Assembly: GCF_037031225.1 (NCBI RefSeq)
Contig: NZ_JAYEZN010000001.1
Location: 1,302,001 to 1,366,000, forward strand
From: Halorientalis sp. LT38
GTDB taxonomy: Archaea; Halobacteriota; Halobacteria; Halobacteriales; Haloarculaceae
DNA: 64,000 nucleotides
Direction: 5' to 3'
This document shows positions 24,877 through 33,898 of this stretch, piece by piece. The position numbers and the translations under genes are program-made. Under the pieces are notes generated by a model. It searched no databases. It was not told the origin of the DNA and saw only the letters and a list, made by a program, of their open reading frames with translations. Position 1 is the stretch's first letter. Each line of letters opens with the position of its first letter.

Positions 24877-24885
24877 CTTATATTA
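24877..24885 (+). promoter_or_regulatory. TATA box of the MFS transporter gene
   Basis: CTTATATTA lies 33-41 bases before the ATG at 24918, next to a GTCCGCC-type G+C stretch; a leader of roughly ten bases is implied. Confidence 0.5.
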
Positions 24886-24917
24886 GCCTCCCGGTCGCAG
24901 TGGGAGACTGTCACACG

Positions 24918-26171
24918 ATGGAACAGGAGGAACTCGGGTTCTCGCCCTGGTGGCTCGTCGTCGTCGCGGCCGCGGCCATGGGGGTCGCCGGGACCTATCA
25001 GTTCGCCTGGTCGTCGATCAGACTCCCGCTCGAGACCCGCCTGGCGGCGTCCGAGGCGGCCATCGGGACCGTCTTCACGCTGTTCGTCGTCTTCCAGACG
25101 ACCGTCCAGTTCCCTGCCGGCTGGGTCCGCGACCGCTGGGGGCCGAAGCTCCCGATGCTCGCGAGCGCCGTCCTGCTCGCCGGCGGGTACGCCGGGACGG
25201 CGCTCGCGGACTCGATCTGGGGCGTCTACCTGTTTTACTCGCTGGGCGGCATGGGCGTCGGCATCGTCTACACCGTGGCCGCCAACACGCCGGTGAAGTG
25301 GTTCGACGACCGGCGCGGCCTGGCGACGGGCATCGCCATGGTCGCCTACAGCGGACTGAGCTTCGTGCTCATCCCGTTCATCCGACGGTACATCATCACG
25401 GACTTCGTCGGGACGTTGTTCGCCCTGGGCGCGCTGGCGGGCCTCGTGGCCCTCGTCGCCGTCCCCCTCCTCCGGGACCCGGCGACCGCCACTGCCGGCG
25501 ACGACGCAGAAACCGACGGAGGCACCGACGCCGTCGCGGAACGCGAGGCAGACCCCGGTGACGAGACCCCCGAAGCGGCGGCCTACACCTGGCGCAAGGT
25601 CGTCCGGACCTGGCAGTTCTGGCTGCTGTACGCCATCTTCGTGATCGTCAACGGCGTGACGCTGATGCTCCTCGGGAAGGTGATCGCGTTCGCAGCGAAC
25701 GCGGGCGTCTCCGCCGGAGCGGCGACCGGCGCCGCGTCGATGGTCGCGCTCGGCGACGCGATCGGCATCGTGCTCATCGGCGGCGCCTCCGACCGGTTCG
25801 GTCGCGAGCGGACGGTCGGGATCTCGCTGACGCTCTGTGGCGTCGCGATCGCCGGCCTCGTGACGGTCGCTCAGGCGGGGATCGCCCCGGCGTTCGTCGC
25901 CCTGGCTGCTGCCGCCGCGTTCCTCCGCGCGCCGCCCTACGCCATCTTCCCGACGATCGTCGGGGAGTACTACGGGAAGGCCCACTCCTCGGCGAACTAC
26001 GCGATGCTGTACTCGGCGAAGCTCTGGGGCGGCGTAGCCGGCGGGACCGTCGCCAGTGGCCTCGTCGTCTCCATCGGCTGGAACGAGACCTTCCTGCTCG
26101 GCGGCGCCCTCATCCTGCTGGCCGGCATCGCCACGTTCTTCCTCCGGCCGGTCCGGGCGGCTCCGGCCTGA
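24918..26171 (+). CDS. MFS transporter, OxlT-like
   Basis: 417 residues from the ATG at 24918. About twelve hydrophobic segments are visible, in two groups of six separated by an acidic cytoplasmic loop (about residues 190-225). The first loop after helix 2 has the GWVRDRWGPK pattern and the second half has GGASDRFGRER, both MFS motif-A positions. The overall pattern resembles the oxalate/formate antiporter branch, which carries small organic acids. A role in importing an organic acid for the neighbouring ligases is likely but not proven. It is convergent with the creatininase-family gene. Confidence 0.88.
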   Translation: MEQEELGFSPWWLVVVAAAAMGVAGTYQFAWSSIRLPLETRLAASEAAIGTVFTLFVVFQTTVQFPAGWVRDRWGPKLPMLASAVLLAGGYAGTALADSIWGVYLFYSLGGMGVGIVYTVAANTPVKWFDDRRGLATGIAMVAYSGLSFVLIPFIRRYIITDFVGTLFALGALAGLVALVAVPLLRDPATATAGDDAETDGGTDAVAEREADPGDETPEAAAYTWRKVVRTWQFWLLYAIFVIVNGVTLMLLGKVIAFAANAGVSAGAATGAASMVALGDAIGIVLIGGASDRFGRERTVGISLTLCGVAIAGLVTVAQAGIAPAFVALAAAAAFLRAPPYAIFPTIVGEYYGKAHSSANYAMLYSAKLWGGVAGGTVASGLVVSIGWNETFLLGGALILLAGIATFFLRPVRAAPA

Positions 26172-26201
26172 AACCGGCGACGGTGCCGGTCGTTTCCCTC
26201 G

Positions 26202-27041
26202 TCAGTAACTCAGCCCCAGCGAGTCGCCGTCGTCGCTCCGCTGGGCCTCCCGGAACGCTCGCAGGTCGTCGACGAACTCCTCCGCGTTGTCGAGCAGCCG
26301 CTCGATCAGCTCCTCACCCTTCTCGGCGCTGGCCTTCGTCGGATCGCCCTGGTGACCGAGGGCGTCCTCGGGCCAGTCGTGTCGGGACTTGGCGGCCAAC
26401 ACCTTGTCGTCCAGGTTGACGTAGTCGTTCGAGGTGAAGCGCGTCCACCCGCCGCCGGCCTGGGCGACGAACTCCTCCTCTTTGACCAGATCGGGGTGTT
26501 TGTGCATGATGAACGACGTCTCGAACTCGCCGCCGTGGAAGCCGGCCTCGGGGTCGCCCTCGCGCATCTCGCGGTAGATCCGAACCCCGAACAACACGAG
26601 GTCGATGGTCGCGAGGAACGCCTCCGGGTGCTCGTCCTTGACGCCGTCCGCCGCGATCTCGATGGCCGCGTTGTTGGCCATCCGGTGGCCGTTGACGGTC
26701 AGGATGTTCTCGACGCCGTGTGAGAGGAGGCTCTCGTAGACGTCGGTCAGCACGGACACGACGGTCTCGCTGGACAGCGAGATGGTCCCCGGAAACGCCA
26801 GGTGGTGGTCGGCGTCGCCGTACCAGATCGGCGGCGCGGCGAGCACGCCCGTCCGTTCGGCGATCTCCTCGGCCGTGTCCTTCGCCTGGTAGGCGTCGAC
26901 CCCGAGCGGGAGGTGCGGGCCGTGTTGCTCGGTCGACCCGATCGGGACGATCACCGTCGGGTGGTCCTCGTTCTCCACGTACGCCTCGAAGTCCTGCCAC
27001 GTCATCTCCTGGATCCAGACCGTTTCGTCTGCTGCTACCAT
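26202..27041 (-). CDS. Creatininase family hydrolase
   Basis: 279 residues. Metal-binding residues are visible in PIGSTEQHGPHLPLGVDA (Glu, His, Asp), in the NGHRMANN segment and in HGGEFETS. The family hydrolyses cyclic or linear amides (creatinine amidohydrolase, formamide deformylase ArfB, cofactor-maturation peptidases). The gene is between the MFS carrier and an acyl-CoA ligase. ArfB-type function for F420/riboflavin synthesis is an alternative, given F420 genes elsewhere in the window. A TATA-like GCTTTTA occurs upstream on the minus strand. Confidence 0.85.
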   Translation of the reverse strand: MVAADETVWIQEMTWQDFEAYVENEDHPTVIVPIGSTEQHGPHLPLGVDAYQAKDTAEEIAERTGVLAAPPIWYGDADHHLAFPGTISLSSETVVSVLTDVYESLLSHGVENILTVNGHRMANNAAIEIAADGVKDEHPEAFLATIDLVLFGVRIYREMREGDPEAGFHGGEFETSFIMHKHPDLVKEEEFVAQAGGGWTRFTSNDYVNLDDKVLAAKSRHDWPEDALGHQGDPTKASAEKGEELIERLLDNAEEFVDDLRAFREAQRSDDGDSLGLSY

Positions 27042-27143
27042 ACGCGCCCCGAGGCGCCCCAGCGGGTAAAAGCTACGGCGCGAGTGTCGACCCGCGACAG
27101 GTCGGTCGTCGGCGACGCGGGACCGCCGCGTTCTGCGCTCGGC

Positions 27144-28838
27144 TCACTCCTCCCGCTCGACGTCCGTCTCGACGTCCCGGGCCTCGGAGGCCTCGCGCAG
27201 TCGCATCTTGTCGAACTTGCCCGTCGCCGTCTTGGGGATCGCCTCGACCAGGCGGATCTCGTCGGGCGTCCACCACTTCGGGTACTCCGCCTGGATGCGA
27301 TCCCGCAACGCCGCCCGAAGCGCCTCGGGGTCGACGGCCGCGCCCTCGGCGGTGACGACGAACCCGAGCGGTCGCTCCTGGTAGCGCTCGTGGGGGACGC
27401 CGACGACCGTCGCCTCGCTGACGGCGTCGTGGCCCATCATCGTGTTCTCCAGTTCGACCGAGGAGATCCACTCGCCGCCGCTCTTGATGATGTCGTTGTC
27501 CCGGTCGACGAGCGAGATGTAACCATCGGCGTCGACCGTGACCAGGTCGCCCGTTCCCAGCCACCTTCCGGAAGACGTTCCGTCTTCCGACACCCCGGTC
27601 GCGCCACGCCCGGGGTCGTCTTCGAAGTCCTCCTCGTTGGCCTCGGGGTTCCGGTAGTATGCCGTCGTCACCGACGGCCCGCGGACGTAGAGTTCGCCGA
27701 CCGCGGTGTCGTTCCACGGGACTTCCGCGCCGTTCTCGTCGACGACCCTGAACTCCAGGCCGGGGATGATTCGGCCCTGTTTCTGGCGTTTGGCGTACCG
27801 GGCCTCGGCGTCGGCGTCGCGCAGGGCCGGCGTCAGGTGGGCGACGGTCCCGATTGCGGTCAGTTCGGTCATCCCCCACGCGTGGAGCACCTCGACGTCG
27901 TACTCCTCGTCGAAACGCCGGATGAGGCTCTCGGGGACCGGCGCGCCACCGGCGACGATCCGGTCCAGCGAGGAGATATCGGCGTCGTTCGTCTCGAGGT
28001 GCTCCAGCAGGTCGATCCAGATGGTCGGGACGCCGGCGGTCAGCGTCACGCCTTCGTCCTCGATGAGGTGAGCGAGAGTGGCCGAGTCCGGGGACGGGCC
28101 GGGGTAGACCTGTTTGGACCCGGCGGCCGTCGCCGCCCACGAGAGCCCCCAGCCGGTCGAGTGGAACATCGGGACCAGCGGCATGACCACGTCGTCGTCC
28201 GTGAGGCCGAGCATCTGCGGCGTGAGCGTCGACATCGTGTACGACCAGATCATCTGCTGGGTGTACTCGACGCCCTTCGGGTTCCCCGTCGTCCCGGAGG
28301 TGTAACACATTCCCGCGGGCCGGTCCTCGTCGACATCGGGCCAGACGTAGGACGGGTCGTGGCCCGCGAGGAACGACTCGTAGTCGACGACCGGGTCCAG
28401 GGACGTCTCGGGCACCTCGTCGCCCATCACCACGTACTGCTGGACGCTCTCGAAGGCCTCGCTGTCCGCGAGCGCTTCGAGCGTCGCTCGCTCGTCGGGG
28501 TCGACGAACAGCAACTCGTCGGCGGCGTCGCCGACGATGTGCTCGACGTGGCTCTCGGGGAGATTCGGGTTGATGGTGTGGAGCTGTGCGCCCATGCACG
28601 GGACCCCGAAGTACGTCTCGAAGTGACGGTGATGGTTCCAGCACAGCGACGCGACGCGGTCGCCGGGCTCGATTCCGGCGGCCGCCAGTGCGTTCGCCAG
28701 CTGCGCGACGCGGTCGCCGTACTCGGCGTAGTCGTACCGTGTCGTCTCGTCGTCGGTTCGGGAGACGATCTCGACGTCGGGGTAGAGCCGCTCTGCACGC
28801 CAGAGAAACGAGCGGACCCGCTGATCAGTGCCGGCCAT
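27144..28838 (-). CDS. Long/medium-chain acyl-CoA synthetase
   Basis: 564 residues. Motifs run in order: YTSGTTGNPKGVEYT, WGMTELTAIG, the hinge TGDLVTVDADG, SGGEWISSVELE and TATGKFDKMRLR with the catalytic lysine. The EWISSVELEN form of motif A8 is typical of the long-chain fatty acid ligase group also found in dimethylmercaptopropionate ligases. There is an acidic insert of about 15 residues (DDPGRGATGVSEDG) just before the hinge. TATA-like GTACTTTC precedes it. Probably feeds the beta-oxidation genes around it. Confidence 0.9.
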   Translation of the reverse strand: MAGTDQRVRSFLWRAERLYPDVEIVSRTDDETTRYDYAEYGDRVAQLANALAAAGIEPGDRVASLCWNHHRHFETYFGVPCMGAQLHTINPNLPESHVEHIVGDAADELLFVDPDERATLEALADSEAFESVQQYVVMGDEVPETSLDPVVDYESFLAGHDPSYVWPDVDEDRPAGMCYTSGTTGNPKGVEYTQQMIWSYTMSTLTPQMLGLTDDDVVMPLVPMFHSTGWGLSWAATAAGSKQVYPGPSPDSATLAHLIEDEGVTLTAGVPTIWIDLLEHLETNDADISSLDRIVAGGAPVPESLIRRFDEEYDVEVLHAWGMTELTAIGTVAHLTPALRDADAEARYAKRQKQGRIIPGLEFRVVDENGAEVPWNDTAVGELYVRGPSVTTAYYRNPEANEEDFEDDPGRGATGVSEDGTSSGRWLGTGDLVTVDADGYISLVDRDNDIIKSGGEWISSVELENTMMGHDAVSEATVVGVPHERYQERPLGFVVTAEGAAVDPEALRAALRDRIQAEYPKWWTPDEIRLVEAIPKTATGKFDKMRLREASEARDVETDVEREE

Positions 28839-28890
28839 ATACCCCCATCGCAGGACCCGACGAAGAAAGTACGGGTCGTCGCCGCCCGTC

Positions 28891-29790
28891 TCAGGTCAGC
28901 CCGAGCGTGTTGAGGACGCAGTCCGTAGCCATCCGCGACTGGGTCTCGTGTTCGCGCGCCGAGTACTCGGGCTCGAGGGCGACGAGTTCGTCGCCGACCG
29001 CCCGACGTGTCGCCGCGAGGTCCTCGTCGCTCGCCGCGTACAGCTCCGGGACCCGCTCTCGGAACGTCGCCAGCCGGTCGCCCGCCCGCTCGAACGCCCG
29101 GTCCACGTCCGGGCGGACGCCGACGTGCGAGAGGACGAGCGTCTCGGGGCCGAGCTCGTGAAGCCTCGCCATGCTGGCCTCGACCTGCTCGAAGTCGAAC
29201 GCCGGGAGGGTCGTCGGCGGGACCCAGGTGTCGGCCGCCGGGTAGTACCGTCCCAGCGCCTCGTTGGCGAACAGCAGGCCCGACGCCTCGTCCCAGACGG
29301 AGACGTGGTCCGGCGAGTGCCCCGGCGTGTGGACGATCTCGAGCGTCCGGTCGCCCGTCTCGACGGTCGTCCCCGCGTCCGGGACGGCCGTGAGTCGCGA
29401 CTCGGGGAGCGGGCCGTCCGGCGCACCCACCTCGGGGAAGGCTTCGCCCAGGGCCTCGCGGGAGCTTTCGACCAGGTGGTCGAACCGGTCGGGATCGGTG
29501 AGCCACTCCGTCATCGACTCGTGGAGGTACACCGTCGCGTCGGGGGCCGCCTCGACCAGCGCCTGCGCGCCCCCGGAGTGGTCGAGGTGGGCGTGGCCCA
29601 GCACGACGTGTTCGATGGCCGCCGGGTCGACGCCGACCTCGCGGATACCCTCCAGCAGTCGGTCCGTCGCGGCCGCGACTCCCGTCTCGATCACCGTCGG
29701 GGCCTCGTCGTCGACGAGGTACGCCACGACCGTCCCTTCCAGTGCGAGTTCGATACCGTAGACGTCGTCGGCCACGTCGAACGTCGTCAT
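28891..29790 (-). CDS. Metallo-beta-lactamase fold hydrolase
   Basis: 299 residues from the ATG at 29790. The zinc motif is HAHLDH, followed by later metal ligands in HTPGHSPDHVS and SHVGVRPD. This is the general MBL-fold pattern seen in thioesterase-like and glyoxalase II-like proteins. The C-terminal helical tail contains several acidic repeats and no membrane segment. It is 52 bases before the acyl-CoA ligase start and probably in the same transcript, which suggests a role as an acyl-thioester or lactone hydrolase. A 32-codon upstream extension was rejected because it overlaps the promoter. Confidence 0.85.
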   Translation of the reverse strand: MTTFDVADDVYGIELALEGTVVAYLVDDEAPTVIETGVAAATDRLLEGIREVGVDPAAIEHVVLGHAHLDHSGGAQALVEAAPDATVYLHESMTEWLTDPDRFDHLVESSREALGEAFPEVGAPDGPLPESRLTAVPDAGTTVETGDRTLEIVHTPGHSPDHVSVWDEASGLLFANEALGRYYPAADTWVPPTTLPAFDFEQVEASMARLHELGPETLVLSHVGVRPDVDRAFERAGDRLATFRERVPELYAASDEDLAATRRAVGDELVALEPEYSAREHETQSRMATDCVLNTLGLT

Positions 29791-29863
29791 ATGCAGGTCC
29801 TTCTCCAATCGGTGTAAAAATCCTTTCGCCGGTCCCCCGCCCCGCCGTTCGCGCCGGTCCCAT

Positions 29864-29872
29864 AGTTTTATT
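29864..29872 (+). promoter_or_regulatory. TATA box of SDR copy B
   Basis: AGTTTTATT lies 27-35 bases before the ATG at 29899; on the opposite strand, GATTTTTAC at 29814-29822 serves the MBL gene. Confidence 0.5.
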
Positions 29873-29898
29873 CTCGATCCATTCACTACTGTGGACGT

Positions 29899-30720
29899 AT
29901 GCCAGAATCCTTAGACGGAGAGACGGCGATCGTAACGGGTTCGAGCAGCGGTATCGGGATGGGAATCGCCGAGGCCTACGCCGAGGCGGGCGCGAACGTG
30001 GTGACGAACTCGCGGTCCCTGGAACGGGCCGAGTCGACCGCCGAGGACATCCGCGACGCCGGCGGGACCGCCATCGCGGTCGAGGCCGACGTCTCCGAGA
30101 AAGCCGACGCCGAGAAACTGGTCGAGGCGGCCGTCGAGGAGTTCGGCAGCGTGGACGTCATGGTCAACAACGCGGGCATCTCGAACATCGCGCCGATCCT
30201 CGAACTCACGGAAGAGGAGTGGCGCGAGGTCATCGACGTGAACCTCACGGGCGTGTTCTTCGGTGCGCAAGCGGCCGGCAAGCAGATGGCCGAGCAGGAC
30301 ACGGGCGGCCAGATCATCAACATCTCGAGCATCTTCGGCAGCGTCGGCGTCCAGGGTCGGGGCCCGTACAACGCCTCCAAGGGCGGCGTCAACAACCTCA
30401 CCCGGGTGCTGGCGGTCGACCTCGCCGAACACGACGTCCAGGTGAACGCCCTCGCGCCGGGGTTCATCCGTACCGAACTGGACGAGCAGACCCGCGAGTC
30501 CGGCGACGACGACGAGACCCTCGACGAGGCCGACTACCCGTACTACGGTTACGACGACCAGCACATCGAGAACCGGAACCCGATGGGGCGGTTCGGGACG
30601 CTGGAAGAGATGGCCAACTGCGCGCTCTTCCTCGCGGGAGGCGACCACTACATGACCGGCGAGATCATGCACGCCGACGGCGGCTGGCTCGCCTTCGGCT
30701 GGGGCTCGAAGGGGCGATAA
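29899..30720 (+). CDS. SDR family oxidoreductase, copy B (paralogue of 11225-12046)
   Basis: 273 residues, exactly the length of copy A. The cofactor loop TGSSSGIG, NNAG, ISSIFGS and YNASKGG are conserved. The Tyr-rich insert (YPYYGYDD) and the tail WLAFGWGSKGR are shared. Differences cluster in the helix after the cofactor loop and in the substrate-loop region around 205-225, so the copies may differ in substrate. The bases just past the stop (TAACGAGGGTG) are also shared, pointing to a fairly recent duplication of the DNA segment. It is convergent with another SDR and 0.9 kb from the second GH105-like gene. Confidence 0.88.
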   Translation: MPESLDGETAIVTGSSSGIGMGIAEAYAEAGANVVTNSRSLERAESTAEDIRDAGGTAIAVEADVSEKADAEKLVEAAVEEFGSVDVMVNNAGISNIAPILELTEEEWREVIDVNLTGVFFGAQAAGKQMAEQDTGGQIINISSIFGSVGVQGRGPYNASKGGVNNLTRVLAVDLAEHDVQVNALAPGFIRTELDEQTRESGDDDETLDEADYPYYGYDDQHIENRNPMGRFGTLEEMANCALFLAGGDHYMTGEIMHADGGWLAFGWGSKGR

Positions 30721-30738
30721 CGAGGGTGGGACCGCCCG

Positions 30739-31518
30739 TCAGTTCGTGGAGATGCGCCCGCCGTCGACCACGAGCGACTCGCCGTTGACGTACCCGGCCA
30801 TGTCGCTCGCGAGGTAGAGGGCGGCGTCGGCCACGTCCTGCGGTTTTCCCCACCGCCCGGCCGGCACGGGGTCCTTGTAGCGATCGCCGTCCTCCGAGCC
30901 GACGATGGGGACGTCGTCGGTCGTCATGGTCGTCTCGACGACCCCGGGATGGATGGCGTTGGTCCGGATCCCCTCTGCGCCGAACGCGTCCGCCAGCGAG
31001 TAGGTGAGCAGCCGCACCGCGCCCTTCGACGCGCAGTAGTGGGCGTGGCTGCCCGAGCCCCGGAACCCGGCGACGCTGGAGAGGTTGACGATGGCGCCGT
31101 CGTCGCCCGACTCGAGCATGCGCTCGGCGGCGACCTGCGCGCCGAAGAACGTCCCCTTGACGTTGATCGCGAACATCCGATCGAACTCCGACTCCGTGAT
31201 GTCGAGAAAGTCCACGCTGCGGAAGATGCCCGCGTTGTTGACCATGACGGTGACGCCGCCGAACTCGTCGGCCGCGTCCGCGGCCGCGACCAGGTCCGCC
31301 CGATCCGTCACGTCGCAGTCGACGTAGGTCGCCGCGGCGTCGGTCTCTCGCTCGATCAGTTCGTGGGTAGGGACGTCGCCTTCCCGGGGGTCGGCCCGAA
31401 CGTCCGCGACGACGACGTCCGCGCCCTCCGCCGCGAAGGTCCGTGCGATCGCACGCCCGATACCGCTGGCACCGCCGGTGACGACGGCGGTCTCGCCGTC
31501 GAGCAGTGGTCCTGCCAT
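30739..31518 (-). CDS. SDR family oxidoreductase (third, more distant)
   Basis: 259 residues from the ATG at 31518. TGGASGIG, NNAG, LSSVAG and YCASKGA give the classical SDR set. The Asp in VVADVRAD after beta strand 2 suggests NAD preference. It is only distantly related to the two 273-residue SDRs and lacks the Tyr-rich insert. It has a TATA-like GTTATTAGC on the minus strand just upstream, and is divergent from the GH105-like copy B. Relatives act on sugars, 3-hydroxyacyl compounds and secondary alcohols; the substrate is unknown. Confidence 0.87.
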   Translation of the reverse strand: MAGPLLDGETAVVTGGASGIGRAIARTFAAEGADVVVADVRADPREGDVPTHELIERETDAAATYVDCDVTDRADLVAAADAADEFGGVTVMVNNAGIFRSVDFLDITESEFDRMFAINVKGTFFGAQVAAERMLESGDDGAIVNLSSVAGFRGSGSHAHYCASKGAVRLLTYSLADAFGAEGIRTNAIHPGVVETTMTTDDVPIVGSEDGDRYKDPVPAGRWGKPQDVADAALYLASDMAGYVNGESLVVDGGRISTN

Positions 31519-31623
31519 GACTGTATTCGTCCGCCGGGAGGCTAATAACGGTTCCCGCCGTGAGCGCTCACCCCGGACCCAGCGTTTAAGCCGGCTCCGT
31601 CGCTCTGTGTGCGTGAACGTCAC

Positions 31624-32640
31624 ATGACAACCGAACTCTCGGAGTTAGTCACGCGCGTCGCCGACAACGTCGTCGACCGCGACATGGAGAACGAAGACTG
31701 GGAGAAGGGGGCTGCGGTCAACGGCCTCCTGTCGGTCGGTGCAGAGAAGTACGACGAGGAAGCGCACCGCATCGCCGACCGCGCCGTCGCGACCCAGACC
31801 AGCGAGGGCGTGTTCAACTACGACGACCCCAAGCCGTGGCTCCACGGCGAGGACATCCACCGCGCACAGTGTGAGCCGGCGACGCTTGGCCACGTCGTCC
31901 TCGAGTTCTACGAGCGCACCGGTGAGGACCGGTACCTCGAGGCCGCCCGCCGGCAGTACGAGCACCTCCGCGACGACGCGAAGCGGACCGCCGAGGGGTG
32001 TCTCGCTTACTCGACCGGGCCGGTGGCCGTCTGGGTCGACTCGGTGTACATGATCTGCCCGTGGTTCGCCCGCTACGCCGAGATCACGGGCGACGAGGCG
32101 GCCTTCGACGAGGCGGCCGCCCACATCGAGGACCAGGCGTACTACCTCCAGGACCACAAGTCGGGCCTGTTCCGCCACGAGTGGCGCGAGACGCCCGACA
32201 CCTTCCCGGAGAGTTCGCTCTGGGCGCGGGGCAACGGCTGGGTCTGTGCCGGCACCGTCGACACGCTCGCGCGCCTCCCCGAGGACCACGACCGTTACGA
32301 CGCCCTCGTCGACGTCTTCGAGGAACACACCGCGGCGCTGTACGACCTGCAGGACGACAGCGGCCTCTGGCACCACATCCTCGATTACCCCGACTCCCCG
32401 CTGGAGACCTCGGCGACGTTACAGTTCGCGTATACCTTCAAGCGCGGCGTCGACATGGGACTCCTCCCCGAGAAGTACGAGACGGCCGCCGAGCGGGCGC
32501 TCGAGGTCTGTACGGACCTGGTCAACGAGAAGGGCGAGGTCAGACGCGTCGCGGTGCCGCCGGGCGGACCCGACGCGCCCCTGGACGAGACGTCCTACGG
32601 TGGCGGCTGGTTCCTCATGGCGGCGGACGTACTCGGGTGA
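31624..32640 (+). CDS. GH88/GH105-like glycoside hydrolase, copy B
   Basis: 338 residues from the ATG at 31624. Organisation matches copy A: N-terminal RVADNVVDRDMENEDWEKGA, FNYDDPKPWL, Asp139 in VWVDSVYM, HEWRETPDT, WARGNGWVCAG and a GGGWFLMAADVLG end. By eye about half the residues match copy A, so this is an older pair than the SDRs. No signal peptide. A TTTAAG box at 31586-31591 gives a normal promoter distance. Conserved pairing of this family with the SDR suggests they act on one compound. Unsaturated-uronide hydrolysis is the family precedent, but other glycosides or non-sugar substrates are possible. Confidence 0.72.
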   Translation: MTTELSELVTRVADNVVDRDMENEDWEKGAAVNGLLSVGAEKYDEEAHRIADRAVATQTSEGVFNYDDPKPWLHGEDIHRAQCEPATLGHVVLEFYERTGEDRYLEAARRQYEHLRDDAKRTAEGCLAYSTGPVAVWVDSVYMICPWFARYAEITGDEAAFDEAAAHIEDQAYYLQDHKSGLFRHEWRETPDTFPESSLWARGNGWVCAGTVDTLARLPEDHDRYDALVDVFEEHTAALYDLQDDSGLWHHILDYPDSPLETSATLQFAYTFKRGVDMGLLPEKYETAAERALEVCTDLVNEKGEVRRVAVPPGGPDAPLDETSYGGGWFLMAADVLG

Positions 32641-32655
32641 GTCCGCCCCCCGGGC

Positions 32656-33780
32656 TCAGTTCCGGTCGGCGTAGGCGAGGTCTTCCTCGCCGACGTACTC
32701 GGCACGCGGCCTGATGAGGCGGTTGTCCTCGTACTGTTCCAGCGCCTGGGCCACCCAGCCGGCGACCCGGGCCTGACAGAACATCAGCGGGAACAGGTCG
32801 TCCGGGATGCCGAGGTAGTGGTAGGCGACCGCGGAGTAGTAATCGAGGTTCGTGTCGATGCCGACCTCGTTGCGCATGTGTACCTCGATGATGTGTGCGA
32901 TCTCGTAGATCGCGGGGTCGTCGGCGTTCGACGCCAGCCGTTCGGAGATGCCCCGGAGGATGACCGCCCGCGGGTCGACCGTCTCGTAGACCCGGTGGCC
33001 GAACCCGGGCACGCGCTCGCCGCGGTCGATCATGTCCTCGATGTAGTCCCCGGCCGTCTCGGGGCTCTCGATCTCCTCGAACATGCGCAGGACGTTCCCG
33101 CTCGCGCCGCCGTGCAGCGGCCCCTTGATCGCGCTGATCGCGCCGACGATCGCCGAGTAGATGTCCGACTGCGTCGACGTGACGACGCGCGCGGTGAACG
33201 TCGAGGCGTTGATGCCGTGGTCCGCGGGCAGAATCAGGCAGGTGTCCAGGCAGTCGGCCGTCGCCTCGTCGGGTTCCTCCCCGTTCAGCATGTACAGGAA
33301 GTTCGCCGCGTGGCCCAGGTCCTCCCGCGGTTCGACCGGCTCACGCCCGTTCCTGAACCGGTCGAAGTACGCCAGGATGGTCGGGACCTTCGCGAGGATG
33401 TCCATGCCGCGGTCGACGTGGAGGTCGCGGTCGTCCACGTCCTCCCGGTCGTCGAGCGCCGAGAGGTACAGGAGGCCGAGCCGCAGCATCGTCATCGGGG
33501 CGGCCTGGTCGGCCAGCTCCTCGATCGTCGCGACCAGCGGCCCGGGGAGACCGCGCCGCGACGCCAGATCGGCCGTGAACTCGGCGAGTTCCGCCTCGTC
33601 GGGGAGCGCACCGAACATCAGCAGGTACGCGACCTCCTCGTAGGAGGCGTTGTCCGCGAGGTCTTCGATGTCGTACCCGCGGTAGATGAGCCGACCCGCC
33701 GCGCCGTCGATGCGGGTGATCTCGGTGTCGGCCATGACGACGTTCTCGAGTCCGATCCGCCTGATTCGCTCGGATGACAT
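32656..33780 (-). CDS. Citrate synthase / 2-methylcitrate synthase
   Basis: 374 residues from the ATG at 33780, the short archaeal/Gram-positive type. Active-site residues are visible: His188 in ADHGINAST, His223 in GPLHGGASG, His262 in GFGHRVY and Asp313 in GIDTNLDYYS. It condenses oxaloacetate with acetyl-CoA or propionyl-CoA. The neighbouring aconitase and PrpF-like genes suggest 2-methylcitrate synthesis from propionyl-CoA, but the sequence cannot separate the two substrates. A TATA-like CTATTATTACG lies upstream on the minus strand. Divergent from a methylmalonyl-CoA epimerase-like gene. Confidence 0.92.
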   Translation of the reverse strand: MSSERIRRIGLENVVMADTEITRIDGAAGRLIYRGYDIEDLADNASYEEVAYLLMFGALPDEAELAEFTADLASRRGLPGPLVATIEELADQAAPMTMLRLGLLYLSALDDREDVDDRDLHVDRGMDILAKVPTILAYFDRFRNGREPVEPREDLGHAANFLYMLNGEEPDEATADCLDTCLILPADHGINASTFTARVVTSTQSDIYSAIVGAISAIKGPLHGGASGNVLRMFEEIESPETAGDYIEDMIDRGERVPGFGHRVYETVDPRAVILRGISERLASNADDPAIYEIAHIIEVHMRNEVGIDTNLDYYSAVAYHYLGIPDDLFPLMFCQARVAGWVAQALEQYEDNRLIRPRAEYVGEEDLAYADRN

Positions 33781-33898
33781 GGTTGGTAGTCTCACCCACA
33801 CACGTAATAATAGTTGGGGAATCGCGACACGTACCGGCGTTCGAGCGTGCCGCCGTCCGGAGGGAACTATAAGTACCGCCGTGGTGAACCAGGGGTGT

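Noticed and set aside
29899-32640. Composite transposon or recent mobile insertion carrying the second SDR/GH105 set
   Set aside because: No transposase, terminal inverted repeats or target duplications were found at the borders; the GH105-like copies are too diverged for a recent insertion.
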